Shown in pieces: positions 16,698 through 27,962 of a DNA stretch of 64,000 nucleotides (the stretch's first letter is position 1; every line of letters begins with the position of its first letter). The stretch spans positions 1 through 64,000 of the forward strand of contig NZ_KZ679040.1 in assembly GCF_003024195.1 (NCBI RefSeq). The letters run 5' to 3'. The notes under the pieces are model-generated. The model searched no databases and had not been told where the DNA came from. It was given only the letters and a program-made list of their open reading frames with translations. Source of the stretch: Streptomyces dioscori (lineage in GTDB: Bacteria > Actinomycetota > Actinomycetes > Streptomycetales > Streptomycetaceae). Both the position numbers and the translations under genes were made by a program.

Positions 16698-16882
16698 CGG
16701 CCGATTCTGCTCGGGCTTCGGTAAGGAAGCCATCACTTTCGCACTGTGTGAGGTTGCCGTCACGTTTCGTGGCGTCAGTGCGGCACCTTCCGCATCCTCC
16801 GCCCGTTGTCTCTGTGGCTGTCACATGCAGACCTCCCGGCGCGGTGGGGTCCTCGCTTACGATGGCCGTTGCTCAAGCTGTG

Positions 16883-16906
16883 ATTTGAATCTGTCATTTG
16901 AATCTG
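16883..16906 (+). repeat. 13-bp-period direct repeats in the secA leader
   Basis: ATTTGAATCTG occurs at 16883-16893 and 16896-16906, with a partial third unit (ATTGAAAC) at 16909. It lies 50-75 nt before the secA GTG, in an unusually AT-rich patch of this leader. It could be part of the promoter or a regulator site. Confidence 0.4.
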
Positions 16907-16955
16907 CCATTGAAACCGACCGTCCCAGGCCCGACCGGCAAGGAGACAAACCCTC

Positions 16956-19799
<2,844 letters not shown>

Positions 19800-19862
19800 C
19801 GGGGCGCTCCGCGGGGTTTGCGGGGCTTGTGAGGGTCGCTCTGTGAGCGGGTGAAGGGTCGG

Positions 19863-19887
19863 GGGCCGGGGTGGCGCCCGGCCCTTT
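19863..19887 (+). terminator. secA terminator
   Basis: A perfect 8-bp stem GGGCCGGG/CCCGGCCC with loop GTGGCG is followed by a short T run (TTT), 64 bp after the secA stop. The following ~290 bp hold no gene, only GC-rich repeats. Confidence 0.75.
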
Positions 19888-20000
19888 GCGTTGGGCTCCG
19901 CCTGGGGTGGGGCTGTGTGGGCCTTGGCCTTGGGCGCTGGGTCCCGACCCAGCCTCCGGGCTTCGGGCCTTGGCCTTCGGCCTTCGGTCCGGGGGTTGGT

Positions 20001-20138
20001 GGGTGCGGGGTGGTGGGGGTGGGCCTCAAGGATTGCGCAGTTCCCCGCGCCCCTGGGGGTGGGGGGTGGTTGCGGTGTATGGGCGGCTGCGGGGTGGTGG
20101 GGGTGAGCCCAAAGGATTGCGCAGTTCCCCGCGCCCCT
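20001..20138 (+). repeat. Two direct copies of the dispersed repeat
   Basis: Copies end at 20054 and 20138; their GCGCAGTT cores start at 20035 and 20119, an 84-bp period. Both read GGATTGCGCAGTTCCCCGCG with CCCCT. They fill the space between secA and the convergent Rv3235-like gene. The rest of 19888-20178 is GC-rich with no credible ORF. Confidence 0.85.
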
Positions 20139-20178
20139 GAAGGCCGGTTGGGGGTCCTGTAAGCGGCACGTGTGGCTG

Positions 20179-20673
20179 TCAGTCGTCTTGGGGTGGGGGC
20201 ATTCGGGTGCCGCCCAGTTCTACTGCTGTGCAGCGCCAGCGGAGGTCCTGGCCCTGTTCCAGGCGGAAGGCCATGGCGCGTAGCTGGTCGCCGGCGCCGA
20301 TGCGGGCGAAGACCTCGACCGCGCCCGGGCCGGCCACGTAGTAGCCGATGTCCCGGACGAACGGGCGGGTGCCGCGGGTGCGGAGCGGGCTGTGTTCGGC
20401 GAGCCGGGCCAGTTCGTCGTACGCGCGGCCCGCGGTGTGCCGGAGCATGCAGTGGACCGGGCGGTGCCCGCTGAGCACCTCGACGAGCCGGTCGGCGAAG
20501 ACGTCGGTGGGGCGGGGCTGCGGGGGAGGCTGCGGGGGAGTGGAGGAGCCCGTCCTGGCCCGTGGTGCGCCCGAGGTGCCCCTCGGTGCCGTGCGCGGCG
20601 TGCCGCCGCCCGGGCGGCGCGTGTCGTGGCGTACGGGGGGCCGGGTGCCCTGGGTGCGCCTCGTCCTGGTCAT
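20179..20673 (-). CDS. Rv3235-family protein
   Basis: 164 aa from ATG 20673; GTG 20685 is an alternative, and neither has a good RBS. A basic, Pro-rich N-terminal half precedes a conserved C-terminal domain (FADRLVEVLSGHRPVHCMLRHTAG...ARIGAGDQLRAMAFRLE), characteristic of the actinobacterial Rv3235 family. The family is usually located next to secA. Its function is unknown, and no catalytic motif is visible. Confidence 0.75.
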   Translation of the reverse strand: MTRTRRTQGTRPPVRHDTRRPGGGTPRTAPRGTSGAPRARTGSSTPPQPPPQPRPTDVFADRLVEVLSGHRPVHCMLRHTAGRAYDELARLAEHSPLRTRGTRPFVRDIGYYVAGPGAVEVFARIGAGDQLRAMAFRLEQGQDLRWRCTAVELGGTRMPPPQDD

Positions 20674-21022
20674 CACCTTGTTCACGGCGGAACCCCATTC
20701 GGTCGGACCGGCGCTGATACCGGTCGGTAACTTTCCGTTGGGGATCTTGTACGGGGGAAGGGGGAGCGGCTGCAAGCGGGGCGGACGGGCGCCGCGACCG
20801 GCCGGAGGTTCACCTATCAGGGGGACGGGAGGGGGTGGCGGGCTTGGGGGGACTTGGGCGTACCGGGTGACGGGCGGGACGGGGGTGGACGCCCGGGCGG
20901 GGGTGGGTACGGACTCGAAAGGGGACACCCGCACGTATCCTGAAGACCTTCCGGGAGGCGCGGGACCCGTCCACGCAGCCCCGCGGTGTCCCCACGGAAC
21001 ACGTCTACGAAAGCGGTCGGCC

Positions 21023-21538
21023 ATGCGCGTGTACGTCCCTCTGACCCTCTCCGGTCTCGCCGAGGCGTACAAGACGGGTGAGCTCGGCAAGGGACCCTTC
21101 GTCGCGTACGCCGTCACGCCCGCGCTGCGCGAGTGGTACCTCTCCGACGACATCGAGGAGCTGGAGTACGCGGCGCTGAACCGGGCCGCGCTCGCTTCCC
21201 TGCGACTGGTCGCGCTCGATCCCGGTGCCCCGCGCCGGCGGGTCGTCGTCGCCGTCGACGTACCGGACGGGGCCGCCGTCGCCGACCCCGGCCTGGGACC
21301 CGACCCCGCGTCCCTCGGTGAGCTGCGGGTCGGCGCGGCCGTGGCGCTGGCCGAGGCCGCGGCCGTACACGTCGACTCGGACGAGGCGGAGGCGGAGGTG
21401 ACGGCCGCCGCGGACGCGCTGGGCGCGGCGGACCGGGGCGACGACGACGCGCAGTTCGTCGTGGACGGGGCCGCGGACCACGAGCTGCTGTGGTTCGCCA
21501 CGCAGGAGATTCCGAACCTCGTGGGGTTCGGCGACTGA
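21023..21538 (+). CDS. DUF6912 family protein
   Basis: A 171-aa acidic protein starting MRVYVPLTLSGLAEAYKTGE at ATG 21023, with the conserved AYAVTPALREWYLSDDIEELEY block. It is typical of actinobacteria, next to secA and a HAD hydrolase. There are no membrane segments and no recognisable catalytic residues; the function is unknown. Confidence 0.8.
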   Translation: MRVYVPLTLSGLAEAYKTGELGKGPFVAYAVTPALREWYLSDDIEELEYAALNRAALASLRLVALDPGAPRRRVVVAVDVPDGAAVADPGLGPDPASLGELRVGAAVALAEAAAVHVDSDEAEAEVTAAADALGAADRGDDDAQFVVDGAADHELLWFATQEIPNLVGFGD

Positions 21539-21680
21539 AGCGACGCACTGCACGACGAACCGCTCCGGGGGCGCCGGGGGCCCCGGCTGCTCCGGGGGTG
21601 TGTTCGGCGCGGGAGGCGTTCCCGCAGCGCACTCGAAGCGCATATGGGGCTTTGTCAGTGGTGCCGGGTACTTTTTGGAT

Positions 21681-22346
21681 ATGGGGATGCGCGGAGCGAC
21701 ACATATCGTCTGGGACTGGAACGGGACGCTGTTCCACGACAACAAGGCAATCATCGGCGCGACGAACGCGGCGTTCGCGGAGCTGGGCATACCGTCGATC
21801 ACGCTGGAGCGGTACCGGGAGCTGTACTGCGTGCCCGTGCCGAAGTTCTACGAGCGGCTGATCGGGCGGCTGCCGACGGACGACGAGTGGGAGGTCATGG
21901 ACGCGGTCTTCCACCGGTACTACGCGGAGCACCGGGTGGGGTGCGGGCTCACCGACGGGGTGCCCACGCTGCTCGCCGAGTGGGTGTCGGGCGGGCGCAG
22001 CCAGTCGATCCTGAGCATGTACGGGCATGAGGAACTGGTGCCGCTGGTGCGGGGGTTCGGTATCGAGCCGCACTTCCTGCGGGTCGACGGGCGGACCGGG
22101 CCGTCGGGTGGCAGCAAGGCCGAGCACATGGTGCGGCATCTGAGAGCCCTCACGGGCGTGGACCCCGCTCGTACGGTGGTGATCGGGGACGCGGCGGACG
22201 ACGCGATCGCTGCGCGGCATGTGGGGGCGAAGGCCGTGCTGTACACCGGGGGGTCGCACAGCCGGGCCAGTCTTGAGGGGGTGGGGGTGCCGGTGGTGGA
22301 TTCGCTCGCGGAGGCGGTGACTCTGGCCGAGTGGTTGGCGGCGTGA
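21681..22346 (+). CDS. HAD-family hydrolase-like protein with DWNGT motif I
   Basis: 221 aa from ATG 21681 (21687 also possible). HAD fold: motif I VWDWNGTLFHD, motif II ILSMYGHEEL, motif III Lys in GGSKAEHM, motif IV VVIGDAADDAIAA. In most HAD phosphatases motif I is DxDGT; here the second Asp, the general acid/base, is Asn. The nucleophile Asp is retained. The protein may be a non-phosphatase HAD or use a different acid/base. It follows the DUF6912 gene by ~140 bp. Confidence 0.85.
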   Translation: MGMRGATHIVWDWNGTLFHDNKAIIGATNAAFAELGIPSITLERYRELYCVPVPKFYERLIGRLPTDDEWEVMDAVFHRYYAEHRVGCGLTDGVPTLLAEWVSGGRSQSILSMYGHEELVPLVRGFGIEPHFLRVDGRTGPSGGSKAEHMVRHLRALTGVDPARTVVIGDAADDAIAARHVGAKAVLYTGGSHSRASLEGVGVPVVDSLAEAVTLAEWLAA

Positions 22347-22422
22347 GTTTCTGGGGCTCGGCCCTCTGGTCGACGTGAGCCCTGCGGCTCGGGCTGTGGC
22401 CTTCGGCCGGAGGTTGAGTGTT

Positions 22423-22468
22423 GGGTGCGGGTTCGTCGTGGCTGGTCGCGCAGTTCCCCGCGCCCCTT
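22423..22468 (+). repeat. Dispersed repeat copy
   Basis: A copy of the element from GGGTGCGGG through GGTCGCGCAGTTCCCCGCGC to CCCCTT. It lies between the HAD gene and the NAD-GDH promoter region. Confidence 0.85.
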
Positions 22469-22495
22469 CAGGGCGCTGTGTCCGTGGGGCTCAAG

Positions 22496-22525
22496 TGCAC
22501 AGTCGGCGGCCGAGTGAACTGTGCA
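22496..22525. promoter_or_regulatory. Inverted repeat upstream of NAD-GDH, probable operator
   Basis: Perfect 8-bp arms TGCACAGT and ACTGTGCA are separated by 14 bp. They lie in the 547-bp gap before the glutamate dehydrogenase gene, followed by AT-rich sequence (TGTCAAAAAGG, CTCTTTTGTACAC). The spacing is suited to a dimeric regulator or two half sites. The remaining gap contains a short open frame (22605-22955) of doubtful coding value. Confidence 0.5.
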
Positions 22526-22893
22526 AAGTGTCAAAAAGGTGATCCCTCTTTTGTACACATGCGGCTCATGACGAGGCCCCCCGCAGGGGCGATAGCCTGG
22601 GGTCGTGATCAGCGCGATACGTCGCGGGGGCATCGTTGCCCCTGCCCTGCGCCCGGACCGCACGGACGACATCCGTGACCGGGCGGTCGCTGGTCCCCAC
22701 GAGCGGGCAGCCGCACAGCAGGTACCGAGATCAGGGTCACACCCTCCGGTGCCGCCGAATATGGCCGATAACGCCCCGCTCATCTCTCATCGCGGCATAG
22801 CGTCGGATCAGACCGGACACCCCGCGTCGCGGCGCTACGTCACTTCACGTTCTACGACGTCACGCAACGGCGCGCGACAGGAGCCAGAGGACA

Positions 22894-25800
22894 ATGCAGA
22901 CCAAGCTGGACGAAGCCAAGGCCGAGCTGCTCGAACGAGCCGCCCGGGTTGCTGAGAACAGCCCGGTCGGGGGGAATCTTCACCTGCCGACCGGGAAGAC
23001 GGGCGCGAGCGCTCCCGACCAGGACACATTGCTCGCGTTCCTCCAGCGCTACTACCTGCACACCGCCCCGGAGGACCTCGCGGACCGCGACCCGGTCGAT
23101 GTCTTCGGAGCCGCCTTCTCGCACTACCGGCTGGCCGAGAAGCGACCCCAGGGCACAGCGAACGTAAGAGTCGTCACCCCGACCGTCGAGGAGAACGGCT
23201 GGACCTGCAGCCACTCCGTCGTCGAGGTCGTCACCGACGACATGCCCTTCCTCGTCGACTCGGTGACCAACGAGCTGTCCCGGCAGGGCCGCGGGATCCA
23301 CGTCGTGATCCACCCGCAGTGCGTCGTGCGGCGCGACCTCACCGGCAAGCTCATCGAGGTGCTGAAGACCCGCCCCACCGGCGACCTCCCGCACGACGCC
23401 TCCATCGAGTCCTGGATCCACGTCGAGATCGACCGCGAGACCGACCGCGCCGATCTCAAGCAGATCACCGCCGATCTGCTGCGGGTCCTGTCCGACGCCC
23501 GTGAGGCCGTCGAGGACTGGGAGAAGATGCGCGACTCGGCGCTGCGCATCGCCGAGGAACTGCCCAAGGAGCCCACGGCCGACGACCTGCGCGACCAGGA
23601 GGTGGAGGAGGCCCGCGAACTGCTGCGCTGGCTCGCGGACGACCACTTCACCTTCCTGGGGTACCGCGAGTACCAGCTGCACGACGACGACTCGCTGGCC
23701 GCCGTCCCCGGTACCGGGCTCGGCGTCCTGCGTTCCGACCCGCAGCACGGCGAGGACGAGAGCCATCCCGTCAGCCCGTCCTTCGAGCGGCTGCCGGCCG
23801 ACGCCCGCGCGAAGGCCCGCGAGCACAAGCTCCTCGTCCTGACGAAGGCGAACAGCCGCGCCACCGTGCACCGGCCGTCCTACCTCGACTACGTCGGCGT
23901 GAAGAAGTTCGACGCCGACGGAAACGTGGTCGGGGAGCGGCGCTTCCTGGGGCTGTTCTCCTCCGCCGCCTACACCGAGTCCGTGCGCCGGGTGCCCGTC
24001 ATCCGCCGCAAGGTCGCCGAGGTCCTGCGCGGCGCCGGCTTCTCGCCCAACAGCCACGACGGCCGCGACCTCCTCCAGATCCTGGAGACGTACCCGCGCG
24101 ACGAGCTCTTCCAGACCCCGCCCGACGAGCTGCGGGCGATCGTCACGTCCGTGCTGTACCTCCAGGAGCGGCGCCGGCTGCGCCTCTACCTGCGCCAGGA
24201 CGAGTACGGGCGCTACTACTCGGCGCTCGTCTACCTCCCGCGCGACCGCTACACCACCGGCGTGCGCCTGCGGATCATCGACATCCTCAAGGAGGAGCTC
24301 GGCGGCATCAGCGTCGACTTCACCGCCTGGAACACCGAATCGATCCTCTCCCGGCTGCACTTCGTGGTCCGGGTCCCGCAGGGCACCGAGCTGCCGCAGC
24401 TCAGCGACGCCGACAAGGACCGCATCGAGGCGCGGCTCGTCGAGGCGGCCCGCTCCTGGGCCGACGGTTTCGCCGAGGCACTGAACGCCGAGTGCGGCGA
24501 GGAGCGCGCGGCCGAACTGCTGCGCCGGTACGGCAACATCATCCCCGAGGGCTACAAGGCCGACCACAACCCGCGCACCGCGGTCGCCGACCTGGTCCGC
24601 CTGGAGCAGCTCGGCGACGGCAAGGACTTCGACCTCAGCCTGTACGAGCCGGTCGGCGCCGCCCCCGGAGAGCGCCGTTTCAAGATCTACCGCATCGGCG
24701 AGTCGGTCTCCCTCTCCGCCGTCCTGCCGGTCCTCACCCGGCTCGGCGTCGAGGTCACCGACGAGCGGCCCTACGAACTGCGCTGCCCGGACCGCGCCTC
24801 CGCGTGGATCTACGACTTCGGGCTGCGGCTGCCCAAGTCGCTCGGCGGCAACGGCGAGCACCTCGCCGACGACGCCCGCGAGCGGTTCCAGGAGGCCTTC
24901 GCGGCGACCTGGACCGGGCGCGCCGAGAACGACGGCTTCAACTCCCTCGTCCTGAGCGCCGGGCTGAACTGGCGGCAGGCGATGGTGCTGCGCGCGTACG
25001 CCAAGTACCTGCGCCAGGCCGGTTCGACGTTCAGCCAGGACTACATGGAGGACACCCTCCGCAGCAACGTCCACACCACCCGGCTGCTCGTCTCGCTCTT
25101 CGAGGCCCGGATGTCGCCGGACCGCCAGCGGGCGGGCACCGAGCTGACCGACGCCCTCCTGGAGGAGCTGGACGCCGCGCTCGACCAGGTGGCCAGCCTC
25201 GACGAGGACCGGATCCTCCGGTCCTTCCTCACCGTCATCAAGGCGACCCTGCGCACGAACTTCTTCCAGGAGGCGGGCGGCGGCGTACCGCACGACTACG
25301 TCTCCATGAAGTTCGACCCGCAGGCCATCCCGGACCTGCCCGCGCCGCGGCCGGCGTACGAGATCTGGGTGTACTCGCCGCGGGTCGAGGGCGTGCACCT
25401 GCGGTTCGGCAAGGTCGCGCGCGGCGGGCTGCGCTGGTCCGACCGGCGTGAGGACTTCCGCACCGAGATCCTCGGGCTCGTCAAGGCGCAGATGGTCAAG
25501 AACACCGTCATCGTGCCCGTCGGCGCCAAGGGCGGCTTCGTCGCCAAGCAGCTGCCCGACCCGGCCGTCGACCGCGACGCCTGGATGGCCGAGGGCGTCC
25601 GCAGCTACAAGACCTTCATCTCGGCGCTGCTCGACATCACCGACAACATGGTGGCCGGCGAGGTCGTACCGCCCGCGGACGTCGTACGGCACGACGGCGA
25701 GGACACCTACCTGGTGGTCGCCGCAGACAAGGGCACGGCGACGTTCTCCGACATCGCCAACGGTGTGGCCGAGTCGTACAACTTCTGGCTCGGGGACGCC

Positions 25801-27831
25801 TTCGCCTCCGGTGGCTCGGCGGGCTACGACCACAAGAAGATGGGCATCACCGCCCGCGGCGCCTGGGAGTCCGTGGAGCGGCACTTCCGGGAGCTGGGCG
25901 TCAACACCCAGACCGAGGACTTCACGGTCGTCGGCGTGGGCGACATGAGCGGTGACGTCTTCGGCAACGGCATGCTGCTCTCCGAGCACATCCGCCTGGT
26001 CGCCGCCTTCGACCACCGGCACATCGTCATCGACCCGCGCCCGGACGCCGCGACCTCGTACGCCGAGCGCCGCCGCCTCTTCGAACTGCCGCGCTCGTCC
26101 TGGGCCGACTACAACAAGGAACTGCTGTCGCAGGGCGGCGGCATCTTCCCCCGTACGGCCAAGGCCATCCAGCTCAACAGCCACATCCGGGAAGCTCTCG
26201 GCATCGAGGGCAACATCGGCAAGATGACGCCCGCCGACCTGATGCGGACCATCCTCGCGGCGCCGGTGGACCTGCTGTGGAACGGCGGCATCGGTACGTA
26301 CGTGAAGGCGTCCACCGAGACGCACGCGGACGTCGGCGACAAGGCCAACGACGCCATCCGCGTGGACGGCGCCGACCTGCGGGTCAAGGTCGTCGGCGAA
26401 GGCGGCAACCTCGGCCTCACCCAGCTCGGCCGCATCGAGTTCGCGCAGGCCGGCGGCAAGGTCAACACCGACGCCATCGACAACAGCGCGGGCGTGGACA
26501 CCTCCGACCACGAGGTGAACATCAAGATCCTGCTCAACGCGGTCGTCGCGGACGGCGACATGACCGTCAAGCAGCGCAACAAGCTGCTCGCCGAGATGAC
26601 CGACGAGGTCGGCACGCTCGTCCTGCGCAACAACTACGCGCAGAACACGGCGCTCGCCAACGCGCTCGCCCAGTCGCCGAGCATGCTCCACGCCCAGCAC
26701 CGCTACCTGCGGCACCTGGTGCGGGCCGGCCACCTCAACCGCGCGCTGGAGTTCATGCCCACCGAGCGGCAGATCAAGGAGCGGCTCAACGCTGGGCACG
26801 GGCTGACCCAGCCGGAGACGGCCGTCCTCCTCGCGTACACGAAGATCACGGTGTCCGACGAGCTGCTGCACACGTCACTGCCGGACGACGAGTACCTGCG
26901 CACCCTGCTGCACGCGTACTTCCCTAGCGCGCTCGGCCGGCAGTTCGCCGACCAGATCGACAACCACCCGCTGCGGCGCGAGATCGTCACGACCGTGCTG
27001 GTCAACGACACGGTCAACACCGGTGGTACGAGCTTCCTGCACCGCCTGCGGGAAGAGACCGGGGCATCCCTGGAGGAGATCGTCAGGGCGCAGACCGCGG
27101 CCCGCGCCATCTTCAACTCCAGCTCCGTGTGGGACGGCGTCGAGGCGCTCGACAACACGGTCGACGCCGGGGTCCAGACCCGGATCCGGCTGCACTCGCG
27201 CCGGCTCGTCGAGCGCGGTACGCGGTGGCTGCTCAACAACCGGCCGCAGCCGATCCAGCTCGCCGAAACGATCGGCTTCTTCCAGGAGCGGGTCACGCAG
27301 GTCTGGGGCGAGCTGCCCAACCTGCTGCGGGGCGCGGATCTGGAGTGGTACCAGCAGATCTACGACGAGCTGTCCGGGGCCGGGGTGACCGACGAGCTGG
27401 CGCAGCGGGTGGCCGGGTTCTCGTCCGCCTTCCCGACGCTCGACATCGTCGCGGTCGGTGACCGTATGGGCAAGGATCCGATGGCCGTCGCGGAGGTCTA
27501 CTACGACCTCGGTGACCGGCTGCGGGTCACTCAGCTCATGGACCGGATCATCGAGCTGCCGCGGGCCGACCGGTGGCAGTCGATGGCCCGTGCGTCCATC
27601 CGTGAGGACCTGTACGCGGCGCACGCGGCACTGACTGCCGATGTGCTGGCCGTGGGGAACGGGGCTGCCACGCCTGAGCAGCGGTTCAAGGCGTGGGAGG
27701 AGAAGAACGCGGCGATTCTTGCTCGGGCGCGGACGACGCTTGAGGAGATTCAGGGGTCTGAGTCGTTCGACCTCGCGAATCTGTCCGTGGCGATGAGGAC
27801 TATGCGCACGATGTTGCGGACGCATTCGTAG
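22894..27831 (+). CDS. gdh: NAD-specific glutamate dehydrogenase, 180-kDa class
   Basis: A 1645-aa protein starting at ATG 22894 with AGAGGACA upstream. Its length fits the large NAD-GDH class first described from Streptomyces clavuligerus. A long N-terminal region with ACT-like modules precedes the catalytic core. The core contains FGKVARGGLRWSDRREDF (~839-856) and VKAQMVKNTVIVPVGAKGGF (~863-882) with catalytic Lys residues, and a Rossmann part (GVGDMSGDVFGNGMLLS). It oxidatively deaminates glutamate to 2-oxoglutarate and ammonium. It is monocistronic, with its own terminator. Confidence 0.96.
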   Translation: MQTKLDEAKAELLERAARVAENSPVGGNLHLPTGKTGASAPDQDTLLAFLQRYYLHTAPEDLADRDPVDVFGAAFSHYRLAEKRPQGTANVRVVTPTVEENGWTCSHSVVEVVTDDMPFLVDSVTNELSRQGRGIHVVIHPQCVVRRDLTGKLIEVLKTRPTGDLPHDASIESWIHVEIDRETDRADLKQITADLLRVLSDAREAVEDWEKMRDSALRIAEELPKEPTADDLRDQEVEEARELLRWLADDHFTFLGYREYQLHDDDSLAAVPGTGLGVLRSDPQHGEDESHPVSPSFERLPADARAKAREHKLLVLTKANSRATVHRPSYLDYVGVKKFDADGNVVGERRFLGLFSSAAYTESVRRVPVIRRKVAEVLRGAGFSPNSHDGRDLLQILETYPRDELFQTPPDELRAIVTSVLYLQERRRLRLYLRQDEYGRYYSALVYLPRDRYTTGVRLRIIDILKEELGGISVDFTAWNTESILSRLHFVVRVPQGTELPQLSDADKDRIEARLVEAARSWADGFAEALNAECGEERAAELLRRYGNIIPEGYKADHNPRTAVADLVRLEQLGDGKDFDLSLYEPVGAAPGERRFKIYRIGESVSLSAVLPVLTRLGVEVTDERPYELRCPDRASAWIYDFGLRLPKSLGGNGEHLADDARERFQEAFAATWTGRAENDGFNSLVLSAGLNWRQAMVLRAYAKYLRQAGSTFSQDYMEDTLRSNVHTTRLLVSLFEARMSPDRQRAGTELTDALLEELDAALDQVASLDEDRILRSFLTVIKATLRTNFFQEAGGGVPHDYVSMKFDPQAIPDLPAPRPAYEIWVYSPRVEGVHLRFGKVARGGLRWSDRREDFRTEILGLVKAQMVKNTVIVPVGAKGGFVAKQLPDPAVDRDAWMAEGVRSYKTFISALLDITDNMVAGEVVPPADVVRHDGEDTYLVVAADKGTATFSDIANGVAESYNFWLGDAFASGGSAGYDHKKMGITARGAWESVERHFRELGVNTQTEDFTVVGVGDMSGDVFGNGMLLSEHIRLVAAFDHRHIVIDPRPDAATSYAERRRLFELPRSSWADYNKELLSQGGGIFPRTAKAIQLNSHIREALGIEGNIGKMTPADLMRTILAAPVDLLWNGGIGTYVKASTETHADVGDKANDAIRVDGADLRVKVVGEGGNLGLTQLGRIEFAQAGGKVNTDAIDNSAGVDTSDHEVNIKILLNAVVADGDMTVKQRNKLLAEMTDEVGTLVLRNNYAQNTALANALAQSPSMLHAQHRYLRHLVRAGHLNRALEFMPTERQIKERLNAGHGLTQPETAVLLAYTKITVSDELLHTSLPDDEYLRTLLHAYFPSALGRQFADQIDNHPLRREIVTTVLVNDTVNTGGTSFLHRLREETGASLEEIVRAQTAARAIFNSSSVWDGVEALDNTVDAGVQTRIRLHSRRLVERGTRWLLNNRPQPIQLAETIGFFQERVTQVWGELPNLLRGADLEWYQQIYDELSGAGVTDELAQRVAGFSSAFPTLDIVAVGDRMGKDPMAVAEVYYDLGDRLRVTQLMDRIIELPRADRWQSMARASIREDLYAAHAALTADVLAVGNGAATPEQRFKAWEEKNAAILARARTTLEEIQGSESFDLANLSVAMRTMRTMLRTHS

Positions 27832-27854
27832 CGGTTGCCGCCTCCGCGCGGGAA

Positions 27855-27892
27855 GAGGGCACCCCTGTGGGTTGGGGGTGCCTCTTTCTTTT
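27855..27892 (+). terminator. Terminator after NAD-GDH
   Basis: Stem GGCACCCC (27858-27865) and GGGGTGCC (27875-27882) with a 9-nt loop, followed by TCTTTCTTTTT. It is an intrinsic terminator with an unusually good T-tract for this genome. Confidence 0.85.
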
Positions 27893-27962
27893 TCCGCCCC
27901 CGCCGCCCCTACCGGCCTAGTTCCGATGCCGGGAATCCTGGGGCGCACTTAGGGTAAATAGG

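Noticed and set aside
22852..26871. 1339-aa open frame on the minus strand opposite NAD-GDH
   Set aside because: Its residues are the typical His/Leu/Val/Asp-rich shadow of a high-GC gene; the plus-strand protein has clear catalytic motifs.
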